A DNA stretch of 64,000 bases from Batkoa obscura (Eukaryota > Entomophthoromycota > Entomophthoromycetes > Entomophthorales > Batkoaceae). The translations under genes and the position numbers were made by a program. The notes below the pieces were generated by a model, which did not search any database, was not told the origin of the DNA, and worked only from the letters and a program-made list of their open reading frames with translations. Positions 50,777 through 63,066 of the stretch are shown one piece after another. How positions within the stretch are numbered: the stretch's first letter is position 1; every line of letters begins with the position of its first letter. Where the stretch lies: contig JASVEC010000002.1 in assembly GCA_030770535.1 (NCBI GenBank), forward strand, positions 2,170,001-2,234,000, read 5' to 3'.

Positions 50777-53600
50777 ATGAAACATCTGGAAGGCTCAATC
50801 GAGGAGCAAATTTTTGCAGTTCACAATGGTAGCAAAAACATATTTATATAGGCAGGTCCAGGGTCACGTAATCGAATCAAATATAAAGTTAATAAACTGT
50901 ATAAAATAAACAGGTAAAACTCATGTTTTAGTACCAAGCGTTGTAGGAAAAGTGATTTTACCTATTATAAATAGAACCAACAATAGTAATAAAACAAACC
51001 ATATATCTGTAGCTATTACCTTTACTAAAGAGGTAGCGTTGGCATTAAAACAAAGATTAAATTCATTAAAAAGTTCTTTGATATAGAAGTAGAAGAACCG
51101 CTTGAAGAATATTTTGCCAAAAGCGAAGACTTTACGGGAACCTTCCATTCGTTTGATTTATATATGAATTCAATTTTTTTAGTCTATGTTATTCAATAGA
51201 GATAAAAGTATGGTTGACGAAGAAAGTACAGAAAATTTTGAATAAAATTTTACCTATGCTCATGAAAAAAAAAATGAAATCGGTATAATCAAAAAAATCA
51301 GAATTAAGCTTTTCCTCAAACTATTACCTGAGCATAAGTAAAGAACTAAGATAATATATGACAAATTAGTAGATGATAAGCTTCTTTATGATCCAAGACA
51401 TTTTGAAAAAGTCTGCATTAGTTATTTAGATGATGATTCCCGAGAAAAGAGAATCAATATACTCGAATTAGATCGTGATATTTATACGGAATACTGCTCG
51501 GAGTTATATTCAAAAAATGATCTAGATTTCAACGACATGATAGAATGGGGGATTTTTGTATATACTAGATTTATTGTCAATCTGAAATTAATCCAAAGTC
51601 CTAAGAAAATTATATGGTGATAGATACCAAGATTCCAGTCGTTTACAACTATATTTTATAAAGATGATAAAGGATTACATGAACCAGGTAAGTGTCAAAA
51701 TGACTGCGATTGTGGTTAGGGATCCAGTCCAATCAAATTATAGTTGGTGTGGCCACAAGTTCGTTTGCTTGAATAATAGAGGAAGTAGTGCTGATACAGT
51801 AAGAGGTTTATTTCAACCTTTTATATCAGACTAAAGAAAAGAGCTTGAATGAAAAACCATGTTTTTATCAAAAATTTTGGATCAACAAACTCAATTATAA
51901 ATATTCTAAACAAAATCTTACTTAAGGATGGAAATCGAGAGCCAAAATAAGAAGATGTTAGCGGAAGTGAATGTTTCGACTATAAAAGTAATGCTAAACA
52001 TCCAGGACCAACTTTAGTTGAATATGAAAACGATGACCATAAAATAATGTATATGATAGACAGTGTTAAAAGTATAAAAGACAATCCAAATAGATTCAAG
52101 GTAGGAATAAATTACAAGTACATTTCAATACTTCTAAGAGCAATAAGAATTATACCGTCTTTAATAAAAGAATTAACATATAACAGGATACTATATGAAA
52201 AGATAAAGACTTTGGACTGTCTAGCTATAAAAAAGTTGCACATATTTGGGTTTATTTAAATATTATAAAAAACCTATGGGATGAATCCTTAATAAAAAAT
52301 ATATTCAAATTTCCTTTTGAAGGAATAAACTCAAATACTAGAAATACATTGTTAAAAGCAATGAAAGCAACTTCACATTCAAAGATTTTATAAATCGTTT
52401 AAATCGAAACAATCCCAAGCTGTAGAGTCACAAATATGATGAGTATTAGAAAACCGCTATCAGTAATAGTGGAATACACATACTAAAATATCAATTTAAA
52501 CACACATATTAAATTATTGGTAATAGTGAGAACCAGCCTACTTTAGACATATTTATTAAAGGTATCGCAAACTTATATAGTGCAAATATACATGTGCAAT
52601 AAAATCAAGAGAAGAGAGAACAGACCTACTATCTGATGAAAATGATCCTTTGGGCGGTTTGACCTGATCAAAAGTGTTGATTAAATTTGCTGAAATGATT
52701 AGTTCGCCATATGGTTCTGAGGGATCAAAAAGCAATATGTATAAAGATCAAATGAATAATTACTCAATAGAAAATTATTTACGCTGGTTCTAACAAAAAA
52801 ACAACAATGTGGGTTTCATAGCGTCAATCAATCTACTTCTCCAAGCTGCTGGATTAAGCTGTAATATTAACAAAAAAATTACCAAAGACACAGCCAAGCT
52901 CGCTACTTTATATTCTCCCAAAGGTAATTTAAATACGACTAATTTTGATGCATTTGATGCTTATCAAGGATAGAATGCTCAATCGTATTTATACCAGGTT
53001 TAAATAAAAATATAATTCCTAATGATCTTGCTGTAGAAGAAGAACGTAAAGGTGGAGAGGCAAGGTTATTATATGTTAATTACTAAATGTAAGTACTTTT
53101 TTAGCAATGCTGTATAGCAAAGAAGGAGCTATGCCAAAAATTAAAAAGAGTTTTTTGAACAAAGTACCACCATTTTTAAAAGATATATAATCTAATGAAC
53201 TTGATACATACATTTCATATTTTAGTAGTAAATTTTTTATAGAATATACTGCGCTTTTGAATCCTAAATACAATATTGGCTTTATTAATTCAAAATGCAA
53301 CATACCTTATCCCAAAATTAATAATGAAGATGAGAATGCTTTAAGCTTTTCCAGAAATCATATCTCTTGGAGCTCATCGCTATTCCTCCATTATTTATCG
53401 ATATCAATGAATATTGCGAATTATTAGAAAAGAGTAAACTTAAAAGGTTTTTCCCTCCCAACATAAAGGATTAAGTAGTAATATGACTCTTAATAAATCG
53501 TCAGGGACTTTTGTACTGAAACCATTCAAAAATTTAGACATGACTGATATAGCCAATACTGTATTGAAAAAATTTAAAAAATGTTTATAGCGATTTTTAA
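50777..53600 (+). pseudogene. Decayed UvrD/Srs2-type superfamily 1 DNA helicase
   Basis: Helicase motifs of the UvrD/PcrA/Srs2 group occur in the right order but in shifting frames: a Q/Walker A region (EEQIFAVHNGSKNI, then AGPGS and KTHVLVPS across an intron-like gap 50866-50911), motif Ia AITFTKEVALALKQRL, GTFHSFDLYM, motif II remnants QDSSRLQLYF, motif III DPVQSNYSW, ISILLRAIRI with an intermediate 2A region, FKFPFEGINSNTRNTLL, VFIPGLN followed by IIPNDLA, and EEERKGGEARLLYVN (motif V/VI). Many stops and frame changes separate them. Functional relatives unwind DNA and strip Rad51. It appears to be a dead, possibly duplicated gene; whether an intact copy exists elsewhere is unknown. Confidence 0.8.
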
Positions 53601-55133
53601 AAGAATGTAGTATAAATATATATCAATACTGATAACTATCCATTTAAGCAATGGATTAGCTTTTCATTTAAATAAATACTGCCTCAAGTATGCACTTTCT
53701 AAAAACAACAACTTGTTCAATTTTTAGGCACAAAACTTATAATTAGTTAAAAGGAAAAAAATATCCATACCAAAAATGATCAATTGATAACATTACATAA
53801 GCAATATAAATTGGATTGTAGTAATTGTAGGTAATTAAAAAATTAAATTGAGTAAAGTTTCACAAGCGGCTATAAAAGTATTATATGATTTTGTTTTTAG
53901 TACTTAGAACTATTGATAGGAAAAAATCACGCCAAAAAATTCAACTGAAAATTGACTTTAATGCTACAATTAATGCATATATTATTTTAGTAATATATCT
54001 AGCTTTTTTTATCATAATTTTCAAGGACATTGGTCCAGATGCTTCGATATTATTTTAGTGTATATCAAAGTTGTACTAGGATACAGACGTGTATATACTT
54101 AGCGAAGTTGCAATCAACACAACCATTTTAAATTATTATTGGGTAAGTGTAACAAGGTTTTATCCAAAATACAAATCATACAAATCACCATTAACTTAAA
54201 GCTAGGGTAGTTTTTTTAATAGCAAGTCATAAGAAAGCTTCAATTGTTTTAATTGCCCAAACGATTTGAACTTTAAACTGTTCTTAACTATTTTGGTTGC
54301 TAAACTGCAGTTATATTTAGATTCTGAGTGACATCCTATAATAATAAAGTATGAATCATTAAATACGCTAGCGGACCGATTCTCTACAAAAACGCGTTGC
54401 ATATTTTTGTTGCTAGTTCATGTCTATCGATATTTTTGTGCTGTAATTGGCAGTCGCTGGGAATTTGAGCAGTTCCTCTTTGAGTATGACAATAAGTTTG
54501 TTTTGTATAAAACCGATCTTTTGTATTGTAGTTTTTTATGTAAAAAAAATCCGTTAAATTATTTAGGCATCTTTTCCTTCGATACACTATTTGAATAATT
54601 CTCCAATCATTCAGCTAATAAACTCAGTGTATTAACACCTTACTGATATTAAGTATAAGAGCGCTCTTTATCTTTCTAAACTAAATGTGGAATTTCAGTA
54701 AGCCAGGGTGGAAAGCCTTAATCTATTTAACTTGTTATATATTGAGCTCTAACTTGTAAAACCTAGGAGTCATGGTTACATTACTTCATGTGCTGTTTAA
54801 AATTCAAAAAGTATTAAAGGAGGGAGAGCTTTGCTTCATAAGCAAAAGGCTGAATCCTTAGCGTCTCATTCGTTTCAATAGTGCAAGGACTAAACGTTGG
54901 TTTCTAGGCAATGAAAAAGCATTTTTATAGCTTCTAAATTTATTCTTAAAATAAACTACTTTATTTATTTCATCATTTAGTAACTTAATTCTTGAAACTT
55001 TCCCTATAAGGTAAATTCAATTATAAAATTTTTCTAAAAACTATTTGACAGATTTTAAATTGAACTCCATCATCAAAAAATTAAGCAAAAATATAAAAAA
55101 CCAAAATAAAGTATTTACAGTTGTCTTTTTTAA
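53601..55133. other. Intergenic after the helicase relic
   Basis: No gene recognised. Overlapping small frames on both strands at 54202-54598 have no features. The GC content rises slightly around 54400-54900, perhaps more unrecognised relic sequence. Confidence 0.4.
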
Positions 55134-56021
55134 ATGTCTGAAAAACTCAAATTATATGCAATGTACAGTGGAGGAGATGATGATCTATGTCTCTCTCCTT
55201 TTGTGTGGAGATCTCAATTAGCTTTAAAGCACAAAGTAAGCCCAGTTATCTTATTCTAGTTACTATGATTAACCTCAATCCTAGAACCTTTCCTTTGACA
55301 TTGAAAAATTAACTTACAGACAGATCAACAGTACGATTTCAACTATAACGTAAGTCTATTAAAGTATATTAAAATATAGAACCAAAAACCTATTCCTAGC
55401 AATGGCCAATGGAAGCAAGTTCCCGTCCTTGAGTTCCCTGACAAAACCGTTGTCTATAATAGCCTTCCCATTGCCCAAGCCTTGGAAGCACGTTATGAGC
55501 ATAATCCTTTGTTCCCCAATGGCACTCAACTTTCACAGTTTTTGGAGCATTATGTCAACTGTCACTCTGCCTATTCCTTCTTTGGTTTAATCCTGGAAAC
55601 CGAATTTGACACCTTTAAGCCTGAGGATCAAAAGGAGGCCAAGGAAAAGTTTGATGGATACAAAAGAAAGCTATCAAAACCTAAGGAAGAGCTCTACTCT
55701 AAGGCAAGAGAGTTTTTGAAGCCGATTGAGGAATTATTGAAAAATCATAAATTTCTTGAAGGAGATAAGCGTAGGTTTTTACTGTTTTTGTGTAGTTGAT
55801 AATGTTAAAAAAATTGTTTAGCTACATATAGTGATTACATTGTATTTGGATTGTTACAATGGCTAAGGGTCATGACACCAGTCCATTATAAAGCTTGTAT
55901 AGAGGATACAGAGGACCAAACCATACGTAAATGGTTCGAAAGTATACTTGAGCTTCACGGGAGGTACGCTAAAGAGTTTCCAGTAAATACACAATACGGA
56001 GAGTTTGCTTTGAAAGTGTAA
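55134..56021 (+). CDS. Glutathione S-transferase-like protein (LigE/beta-etherase-like)
   Basis: Four exons. The first (from ATG 55134) ends LALKHK, the second is 30 nt (TDQQYDFNYN), the third begins NQKPIPSNGQW and the last completes GDKPTYSDYIVFGLLQWLRV. The N-terminal thioredoxin-like half has LSPFVWRSQLALKHK, where the Ser would activate glutathione, and QVPVLEFPDKTVVYNSLPIA, containing the cis-Pro and the glutathione-binding Asn-Ser pair. The helical C-terminal half ends at 56021; total near 240 aa. SP-x-WR is typical of LigE-type and fungal GSTFuA-like enzymes that conjugate glutathione to xenobiotics or cleave aryl ethers. Substrate not known. Codon use is richer in GC than its neighbours (for example around 55400-55760). 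Confidence 0.87.
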
Positions 56022-57859
56022 ACTAAAATAGAAGATGAAACTAAATAAAAGGTTTTGGTTTGTTTACTGTAAGTCAATGAAGGGTTTTTAGGAATAAACC
56101 AAATCTAATTTTTATAAGTTAGTTGAAATTTGTACATATGAAACTATTTAAATTGTCATAATGTTAATCATGTTTTTTTATAAGCGTTTTTTTTAAAGCG
56201 GTAGGTTAAAAATATACTAACAAGTCAAAAATGTCGAATGAAAGATTATTTAAGATTGTTTGACAAAAAGATTTAAAAGTATCAAATTTTAATGCATAAC
56301 TTTGCTTCCCCATTCTCCTTCCTACTCTCCTCATATCATTTTATAGACCATTCTATCATTTTTTAACTTTTCTCACAACGATAAAACACATAGAAGATAC
56401 TGGCCCCTCCAGAATTTTTAAATAACATCAAAGCTTCATCTAATTTATGTCAAACCAGAATTTAATTGATAGCATTTTTGAAAAAACATCAACCTTTATA
56501 AGCTGACTTTTAGCTATGGGAAATTCTGTTACCCATCAAGTATTTTACTTACTTTTTAAGTAGCTTGAACTTTGAACTATTAGCTAAATTCCTAAACAGA
56601 AAACATGCCAAAATAAACTATACTCATTGTGGTGTATTAATATAAAATATGTATGGGAGTGTTTTTTTTGGCTTCATTACTTTTTCCATCTTTTAAGCGC
56701 TATTTGCGTGGAAAAATTACTAGCAAAATCCTTAAATACAAAAATACATCCCCGTATATTTAAATAATATACCCTTGTTACAAAAAGTTAGAAAGGATTT
56801 TAAAGTTTGACGGCAGTCTATATAAGTACTGATAATAAAGTATTATTCCTTAGGGGTTTATTATACCCTATATACTTTTGGGTATTTTGATGAATTTACT
56901 TACAAGTAACCATTTATTAGCTTAACGCACCAAATATTATGCCATTAATTAAAACTAAATTTAAGGCCATCTTCTTATTTAGTTTTTAACTCTCCTTATA
57001 ATAACTTTTTATTAATATAGTTGCGAAATTTGAATTCATCTTTTAATTAAAGAATTCTATGTTAAATAAAAGCGTTTTTTATAAAGTGAGCATGATACTT
57101 GATGAAATTAAAGCTATATGTAAGAGATAACATGATACCAATAGCCGAGTAATATATAAACCTTGAAAATAGCCGCATTGGTAGCATTTTATTCCTACTT
57201 TGTTATGAAAAACATATTCTTTTTGAACTTTCTCCACATATCATTTCTCAATTAATTGTTTTAATTGAATGAAGACAAGTGTTTTGACATTCGAGCTTTT
57301 AAGAACAAATAGAACATTATTTATCTAATTTTTATCAAAATAATGAAATGATTTCAGCTTTCCAAAGGATGTTTGTTATGAAACCATCCTATTTTTAAAA
57401 GATAATACAATTTCATTATATGAAGCTTGCAATTTGACTCCCCTAAATCAAAAATAATGTGATTCCTCTTATCATTGAATTATAATTTATAATAAAAATT
57501 AATGAATAAAAAATGGTACGATAAATAAACTGAAATATTAAAAATTAAACTAACAAACCTATTTAAAGTTGAACAGCTTTTAATTGGTCAAAAATCTCAA
57601 AAAAGAAAGGGTTATCTTACCATTTTTCTTAATAAAGAGATATGAATTTAATCAACCTGTTATGAGGAAAAATGGGATGATATCTGATTTGATATGATTG
57701 GACGTTCTGGGTGTGAAAGTTGGTGAAAGTAGCCGACAAATTAAAAAAATTTAAAATCGAATCACAATTTTAAATAGAACTACTATTTAAACCTGGTAAT
57801 TACCGAGAGTGATATTTACTTTTTTTAAACTTTTAAAACAAAATAAATTTAATATCATA
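56022..57859. other. Intergenic GST-HMG-CoA synthase, one MITE
   Basis: 1.8 kb with a MITE at 56654-56754; the rest is AT-rich with no recognised gene. Confidence 0.5.
56654..56754 (+). mobile_element. MITE, well preserved
   Basis: L end TGGGAGTGTTTTTTTTGG, then CTTCATTAC; core TTTAAGCGCTATTTGCGTGG; R end AAAATACATCCCCG. TA flanks both sides (56652-56653, 56755-56756). Confidence 0.92.
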
Positions 57860-59698
57860 ATGACTGCTGAAGCTAACTCTTACCCCGAAAATGTTGGTAT
57901 CGTTGCTGCCGATATCTATTTCCCTAAAAGAGTAAGTTATTTTGACTATTATGTTAAACAAGTACTAAATAATTTATTTATTATAGTATGTTGCTCAAGA
58001 TGAACTAGGTAAATTTACTCAAATTCTATCTTAGATAGTTATTAAATACTTGTGTAGAACAATTCGATGGCGTATCTGCAGGAAAATATACTATTGGATT
58101 AGGACAAACAAATATGGCTTTCTGTGGGGATTCAGAAGGTAAATAGATAATAATAGTAATAATAGCTTAAACTTAATTGAATTTATTTTAGATATTAACT
58201 CAATTTGTCTTACTGGTAAGAAATATAGTATATTATTATTATTAAGCCATACTCATTTTTGAATAGTTGTAAAATCCCTTATGGAAAAATTTAATATTGA
58301 TTATAAAAACATTGGAAGAATGGAAGTAGGAACTGAAACTGTTATTGATAAATCAAAATCTGTAAAGACTGCTTTAATGGAATTATTTAAAGAAAGTGGA
58401 AATTATGATATTGAAGGAGTTGATACTACTAATGCTTGTTATGGAGGTACTTCAGCATTATTTAATGCTATCTCTTGGGTAGAGTCAAGCTATTGGGATG
58501 GTCGCTATGCTTTAGTAGTTTGCGGAGATATTGCTGTTTACAACAAAGGCCCTGCTAGACCTACTGGTGGCTGTGGTGCTGTTGCTATGTTGGTTGGTAA
58601 AAATGCACCAATTGTTTTTGATCGTGGACTTAGAGCCTCCCATATGGAACATGTTTATGATTTTTATAAGCCTGATCTTATGTCTGAATATCCAGTCGTA
58701 AATGGCGTTTTATCCGTTGAATGCTATCTTCGTTCTGTTGATAATTGTTATTCTCTTTACAAGAAAAAATTTGAAGCAAAGGTAAACTCAAATCATTTTT
58801 TAGTTAAATACATTAACTCAATTATTTTAGAATCCCGGATCTAAAGTAACAACTGATCATTTTGATTACTCTTTGTTCCATTCTCCATACACAAAATTAG
58901 TGCAAAAATCCTATGGAAGATTTGTAAGTATTTTACTACACTTGAATTAATATGATTTAACTGATTTTTAGGCTTTTAATGATTTCTTAGATAACCCAAA
59001 TGACCCACGTTTTGCTGGTGCTGAAGAGTTTAAGGTAAATTACCTTACGAATTAATTAGTATTTTCCTTAAAATTGATAATTTAGAGCCTTAAACGTGAG
59101 GATACCTATGCCAATAAATTAGTTGAAAAAGCATTTATTAACTATTCAAAGAAAGAATTTGGAAGCAAAGTCTCACCAACTTTATTAGCAGCTCGTCAAC
59201 TTGGTAATATGTATACTGCTTCCGTTTATGGAGGTCTTGTCTCTTTATTATGTGAAATCCCCAGTGAAGATTTGGTAATTTAATTTAATAATTAATTTAA
59301 TAAATATATTTATCTTTTTTTATATAGTTGAATAAAAGAGTATCCATTTTCTCTTATGGATCTGGATCAGCATCTTCCTTGTTTTCTTTCACGATAGTGG
59401 GATCTGTACAAGCTATAGCTGACAAGATTGCATTAAGGAATAGATTAGAATCTCGTACTAAGGTTGAGCCTGCTGAATTTGATAAGGTAACTTAATATAT
59501 TAATATTGTTAAGAGAAACTAAATTTTAATACCAATTAGGTCATGCAATTAAGAGAAACTACTCATCATCTACACCCCTATAAACCTCAAGAATCCCTTG
59601 ATAACCTTTTCCCAAATACCTTTTATCTCACTAATTTAGATGAGAAATCACAACGTGATTATGCAATTTCTTCTCCAGTTTCTAATGGTTTACATTAA
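57860..59698 (+). CDS. ERG13: Hydroxymethylglutaryl-CoA synthase
   Basis: Condenses acetyl-CoA with acetoacetyl-CoA to HMG-CoA, the step before HMG-CoA reductase in the mevalonate/ergosterol pathway. It starts [20 protein letters not shown] with no mitochondrial presequence, so cytosolic. About nine exons, among them two of 22 nt (57987-58008) and 24 nt (58192-58215). Active-site motifs: [18 protein letters not shown], catalytic Cys in [15 protein letters not shown], the His in [17 protein letters not shown], and [14 protein letters not shown]. Length about 455 aa, normal for fungi. Confidence 0.97.
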
Positions 59699-60035
59699 GT
59701 TTGTACCGATTTAAAATTATATAATCTTTAAATTTTAATAAAATATTAATATATATAATAATTAATCTAGTACTTTTAATAATATTTATATTTATATTTA
59801 TAAAATATCACTTGATAACTCACTTTCATTTCCTACTTTAATTTAGAGTAGTTAATTTAAAAGCAAATCGAATGTTTCTAACCTTAAAATAGCAACTTAC
59901 TCTTAAAATTTATTTTCAACTGAATAATAAAGCTACAAAATGATTGGTTTAAAGGATCGAAATTTGTCTCATAGTAGACTAAAATATAACTTATCTCTCT
60001 CATATAACTAATAATTCTTAAATTCAATACTAAAG
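59699..60035. other. Short intergenic
   Basis: About 340 nt, AT-rich; promoter region of the LAMTOR1-like gene, nothing specific seen. Confidence 0.5.
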
Positions 60036-60831
60036 ATGGGATGTTGTGGAAGTAAAGCAAATAACTCAGAGGTAAGTTAATAAGTTCATTAGTTATTGTA
60101 TTTTCAATAGAAAGTCTTAAATAAGTTTAAAAGTGAATTAACTCTCTTTATAGCCTAATGAAAGTACTCATCTACTAAGTAGTAGTAACCCCATTACAGA
60201 ACCCTTAGCGTAAACAGAGTTTTAATTTATTAAAATAAGATATTAATATTAATTAGCGGTCAACCCAACATGGAAGCTCAAAATTATGAAGCGGAAATAC
60301 TTGAAAGAGAAGCAGCAACGTTGAATGAAATTGTTCAAAAAACAGCAGAGTAAAACAGAGATAATGTTATAATATTATAACATTAAATGGTTAATTAGGA
60401 ATCTTATTGATATTTCGCGTATTCATTCAATTGAAAGGGTTAAAATACAAGATGGTAATTTACGTTCCGAAGAATATCAGTAATTAATTTTTTTAATTTT
60501 AAAAATTGGATTTAATGAAATTTTTAGACAAGCGATCAATGACACAAGTAAATTTGAACTTTTAGATAAAGATCAAAAGAGATTAAGTCAATTATTCGAT
60601 CTACCATTATCATCAAGTCACAATAATACAAACATGGAAGCTAGAGAAGATAAAGTAGAACAAATGTTAGGAATGACATTGAGTCCTAATAACCGACGTA
60701 AAATGGAAAGTTTAAACAATTTATCTATTAAGTTAGCTAATCAGTTGGAAGAAATTCATGTGGATTCTACTAATGAATTCATTGTTCCTTTAACATTTGG
60801 ATCTAATACACCTACTATTTCTAATCATTAA
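60036..60831 (+). CDS. LAMTOR1/p18-like Ragulator subunit
   Basis: Anchors Rag GTPases and thereby TORC1 on the lysosome or vacuole. The start is MGCCGSKANNSE: Gly2 for N-myristoylation and Cys3/Cys4 for palmitoylation, as in LAMTOR1. STHLLSSSNP resembles its dileucine sorting motif. A helical core follows: EREAATLNEIVQKTAENLID, then ISRIHSIERV, and near the C terminus KLANQLEEIHVDSTNEFIVP, equivalent to the RVDAKEELVV segment of animal LAMTOR1. Five exons with junctions after NNSE, EPLA, TAE and EEYQ; about 188 aa. The overall match is short-motif-based, but lipidation site, size and segment order agree. Yeast Meh1/Ego1 is the functional equivalent. Confidence 0.83.
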
Positions 60832-61798
60832 GTTAAAGCCTTTTTATTAGTATATTTAATTTGGTAGCATTTGTAGATCTTTGATTAATATTATGAGACT
60901 TTTAATAGAATTTTTAATTGATATTTTAACTTTTTGGGGTCTAAAAGAAACTATTATTAGTTTGTTTTAAATGTATCGGGTTTTTTTTAATTAAAATTAA
61001 TAGTATGTTTATTCATATCAAACTTTCAAATTACCACTACTATTATCATTTTTGGTCGTTTTAAATTAAAGATATAAAATATAGTTCTTGGTATTGTTCA
61101 TTAAAAATAACTAAATTTTAAAGTATTTTTTACTTTCTTTTAAATGAATAGCAATTTCAAGAATAAAATTTTGTAAGTATTCTTACTCGGTAAATTCAAT
61201 TTTAAGATTATACAATATGAGAGTGTTTTTTTTGACTTCATTACCTTTTCTATCTTTTAAGCACTATTTGAGTAGAAAGATTGTTAGTAAAATTCTTAAA
61301 CACAAAAACACAGCCCCATATTCTCTTTTGTCAATCTAAAACTAACCACAAACTTAAACACAGTATCTTTGAATTCAATATAGCTAAATGCGATGCTTCC
61401 TTATTTCTATTTTTATTCCCTAAATAATTAAAATTTAAGGATCATTAATAAATCTTAAAATGACTCATGTCGCTTTTACTAAATTATAAGTTATACAAAT
61501 GTACGTAAGCAAGAATAAAATGATATTAAATGAATAAAAAGTAATAAAAAAAATTTATTTGAATAAAGGTTTTATACTGGATACGGATAAAGATATTTTT
61601 TATATAAAGATAACTTAAAAATGCTATCTTTAGGATTTTTAAGGCATATTAAATGGGGAATTTATTAGAACAGATTATTAAAGATTGAATCCCTAATAAC
61701 AATAAAAAATAACTGAAATAGTTATTAGATGAATCTCACTACATTATACTTTAGAAATATCGTTATACATAACTGAGAAACTCATCTACTTTGTTGGT
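60832..61798. other. Convergent intergenic LAMTOR1-like-bZIP2, one MITE
   Basis: AT-rich 3' flanks of two convergent genes with a MITE at 61218-61318. Confidence 0.55.
61218..61318 (+). mobile_element. MITE, well preserved
   Basis: L end TGAGAGTGTTTTTTTTGACT, core TTAAGCACTATTTGAGTAGA, R end AAAAACACAGCCCCA. TA flanks both sides (61216-61217, 61319-61320). Confidence 0.9.
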
Positions 61799-63066
61799 TT
61801 AAGATGATGATGGCTTATTACAGTAGGCATTTAAAAATTTCTTTTTAGCCTCACTACAAGTGGCTTTTTCTTTCATAATAGAACAAAGATTGTCAAGATC
61901 AAAATCAAATTCTTCTTTTGGAAGTTGGGTTTGTTCAACATAATCCTTAAATTGTTGTTCCATAAATTGTTGTCCCTGAGCAATAGATGGATCGCTCTTA
62001 TTAGTATCCCCAGAAACTCCTGCAGATAATGGATCATAAGCTAAAGCATGATCTGCAAATAAAACTGGGTCAAAGTTCATATAATTTAAATTTCCAAGTC
62101 CAGTTGGATCAAGTGGGTTATAACCTGCTAATCCTGGATTAACCCCAAAGTTTAAACTAGGATCATAAACAGGTTGTTTATAAAGATCGAGATTTGGTTG
62201 TAAAAGGTATGAATTATCTGTAAGTGAAGGCATTAAGTTAGAAAGTGGATCATTATATAAAGGTGGCATCATATAACTTAAAGAATTATAAGCAGCATCA
62301 TTAGAGAATCCAAGAAGTGGGGTAGAATTAAAATCTAAAGGAAGAGCTGCAAATGCATCATGAGGAAGTGCATCACTAATTAATGGCGTTTGAAGTGTAG
62401 AATAACCTGTGTTTACTGTGTCTGAAGTTTGTTCATCCGGAGATGAACTTTTCTTTTGGGCTGATTCTGAGCTAGTAGAAGAAGGTAATTCAGCGGATGA
62501 AGATCTCTCAGTCTCTGGAGTTGCTTGAGCTCCACTTTCCTTTTTTAAATCTGAATCTTTTAAGTTTTTACTATCGAAAGTTTCAGGTAACCCTGTTTTT
62601 GCTCTTTTGGTCAATTGCTCAAAATAGGCCAGTTTTTCTTGCAATTGTTGATTTTCTTCATTGGCTTGTTTGTTTGCTTTTTCAAGATCTTCAACTTTGC
62701 TTTCTAAAACTTTAACATAATTTTCTTTACGCTCACGAAACGCTCTTTGTGCTGCTCTGTTTTGGGCAACACGTTTCTAAAATTATTAATATTGATTCTA
62801 ACTTTAAAAGTATTCAAACATACATTAGTTGGCTCTGAAGTGGCTGGTTTACGTCCAGGTTTTTTACGGGCCTTTTCTTCAGAACCTTCTCCATCTGCAT
62901 CTTTATCTATTAATTAATTAAGGTTATATAAAATTATTATTGAATATATAAACCTACCATCTTCATCAACTATTTTTTCAGGTAATGACACAGTGTTATC
63001 TGCAATCTTTCTTTTTTCGTCAATAGATTCCATTAACAATTCTAATCCTTTTTCAACAGAGCACAT
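61799..63066 (-). CDS. Pap1/Yap1-type bZIP transcription factor 2
   Basis: Three exons on the minus strand from ATG at 63066 (MCSVEKGLELLMESID), then an exon with KARKKPGRKPATSEPTN, then the long exon starting KRVAQNRAAQRAFRERK. A leucine zipper follows (LESKVEDLEKANKQ). The middle is rich in Ser, Pro and Asp (LMPSLTDNSYLLQP). The C terminus FDLDNLCSIMKEKATCSE is the c-CRD, with a third Cys in FLNAYCN, suited to disulphide-controlled nuclear export. The domain order and both intron positions equal those of bZIP1 at 38473-39692, so the two are paralogues. An alternative start is the ATG at 63015-63017 (MESIDEK). Confidence 0.93.

Noticed and set aside
50921-51148. 75-codon minus-strand frame
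   Set aside because: Antisense shadow of the helicase pseudogene, whose plus strand carries real helicase motifs.
54202-54598. Overlapping small frames on both strands
   Set aside because: They overlap each other and lack any recognisable feature.
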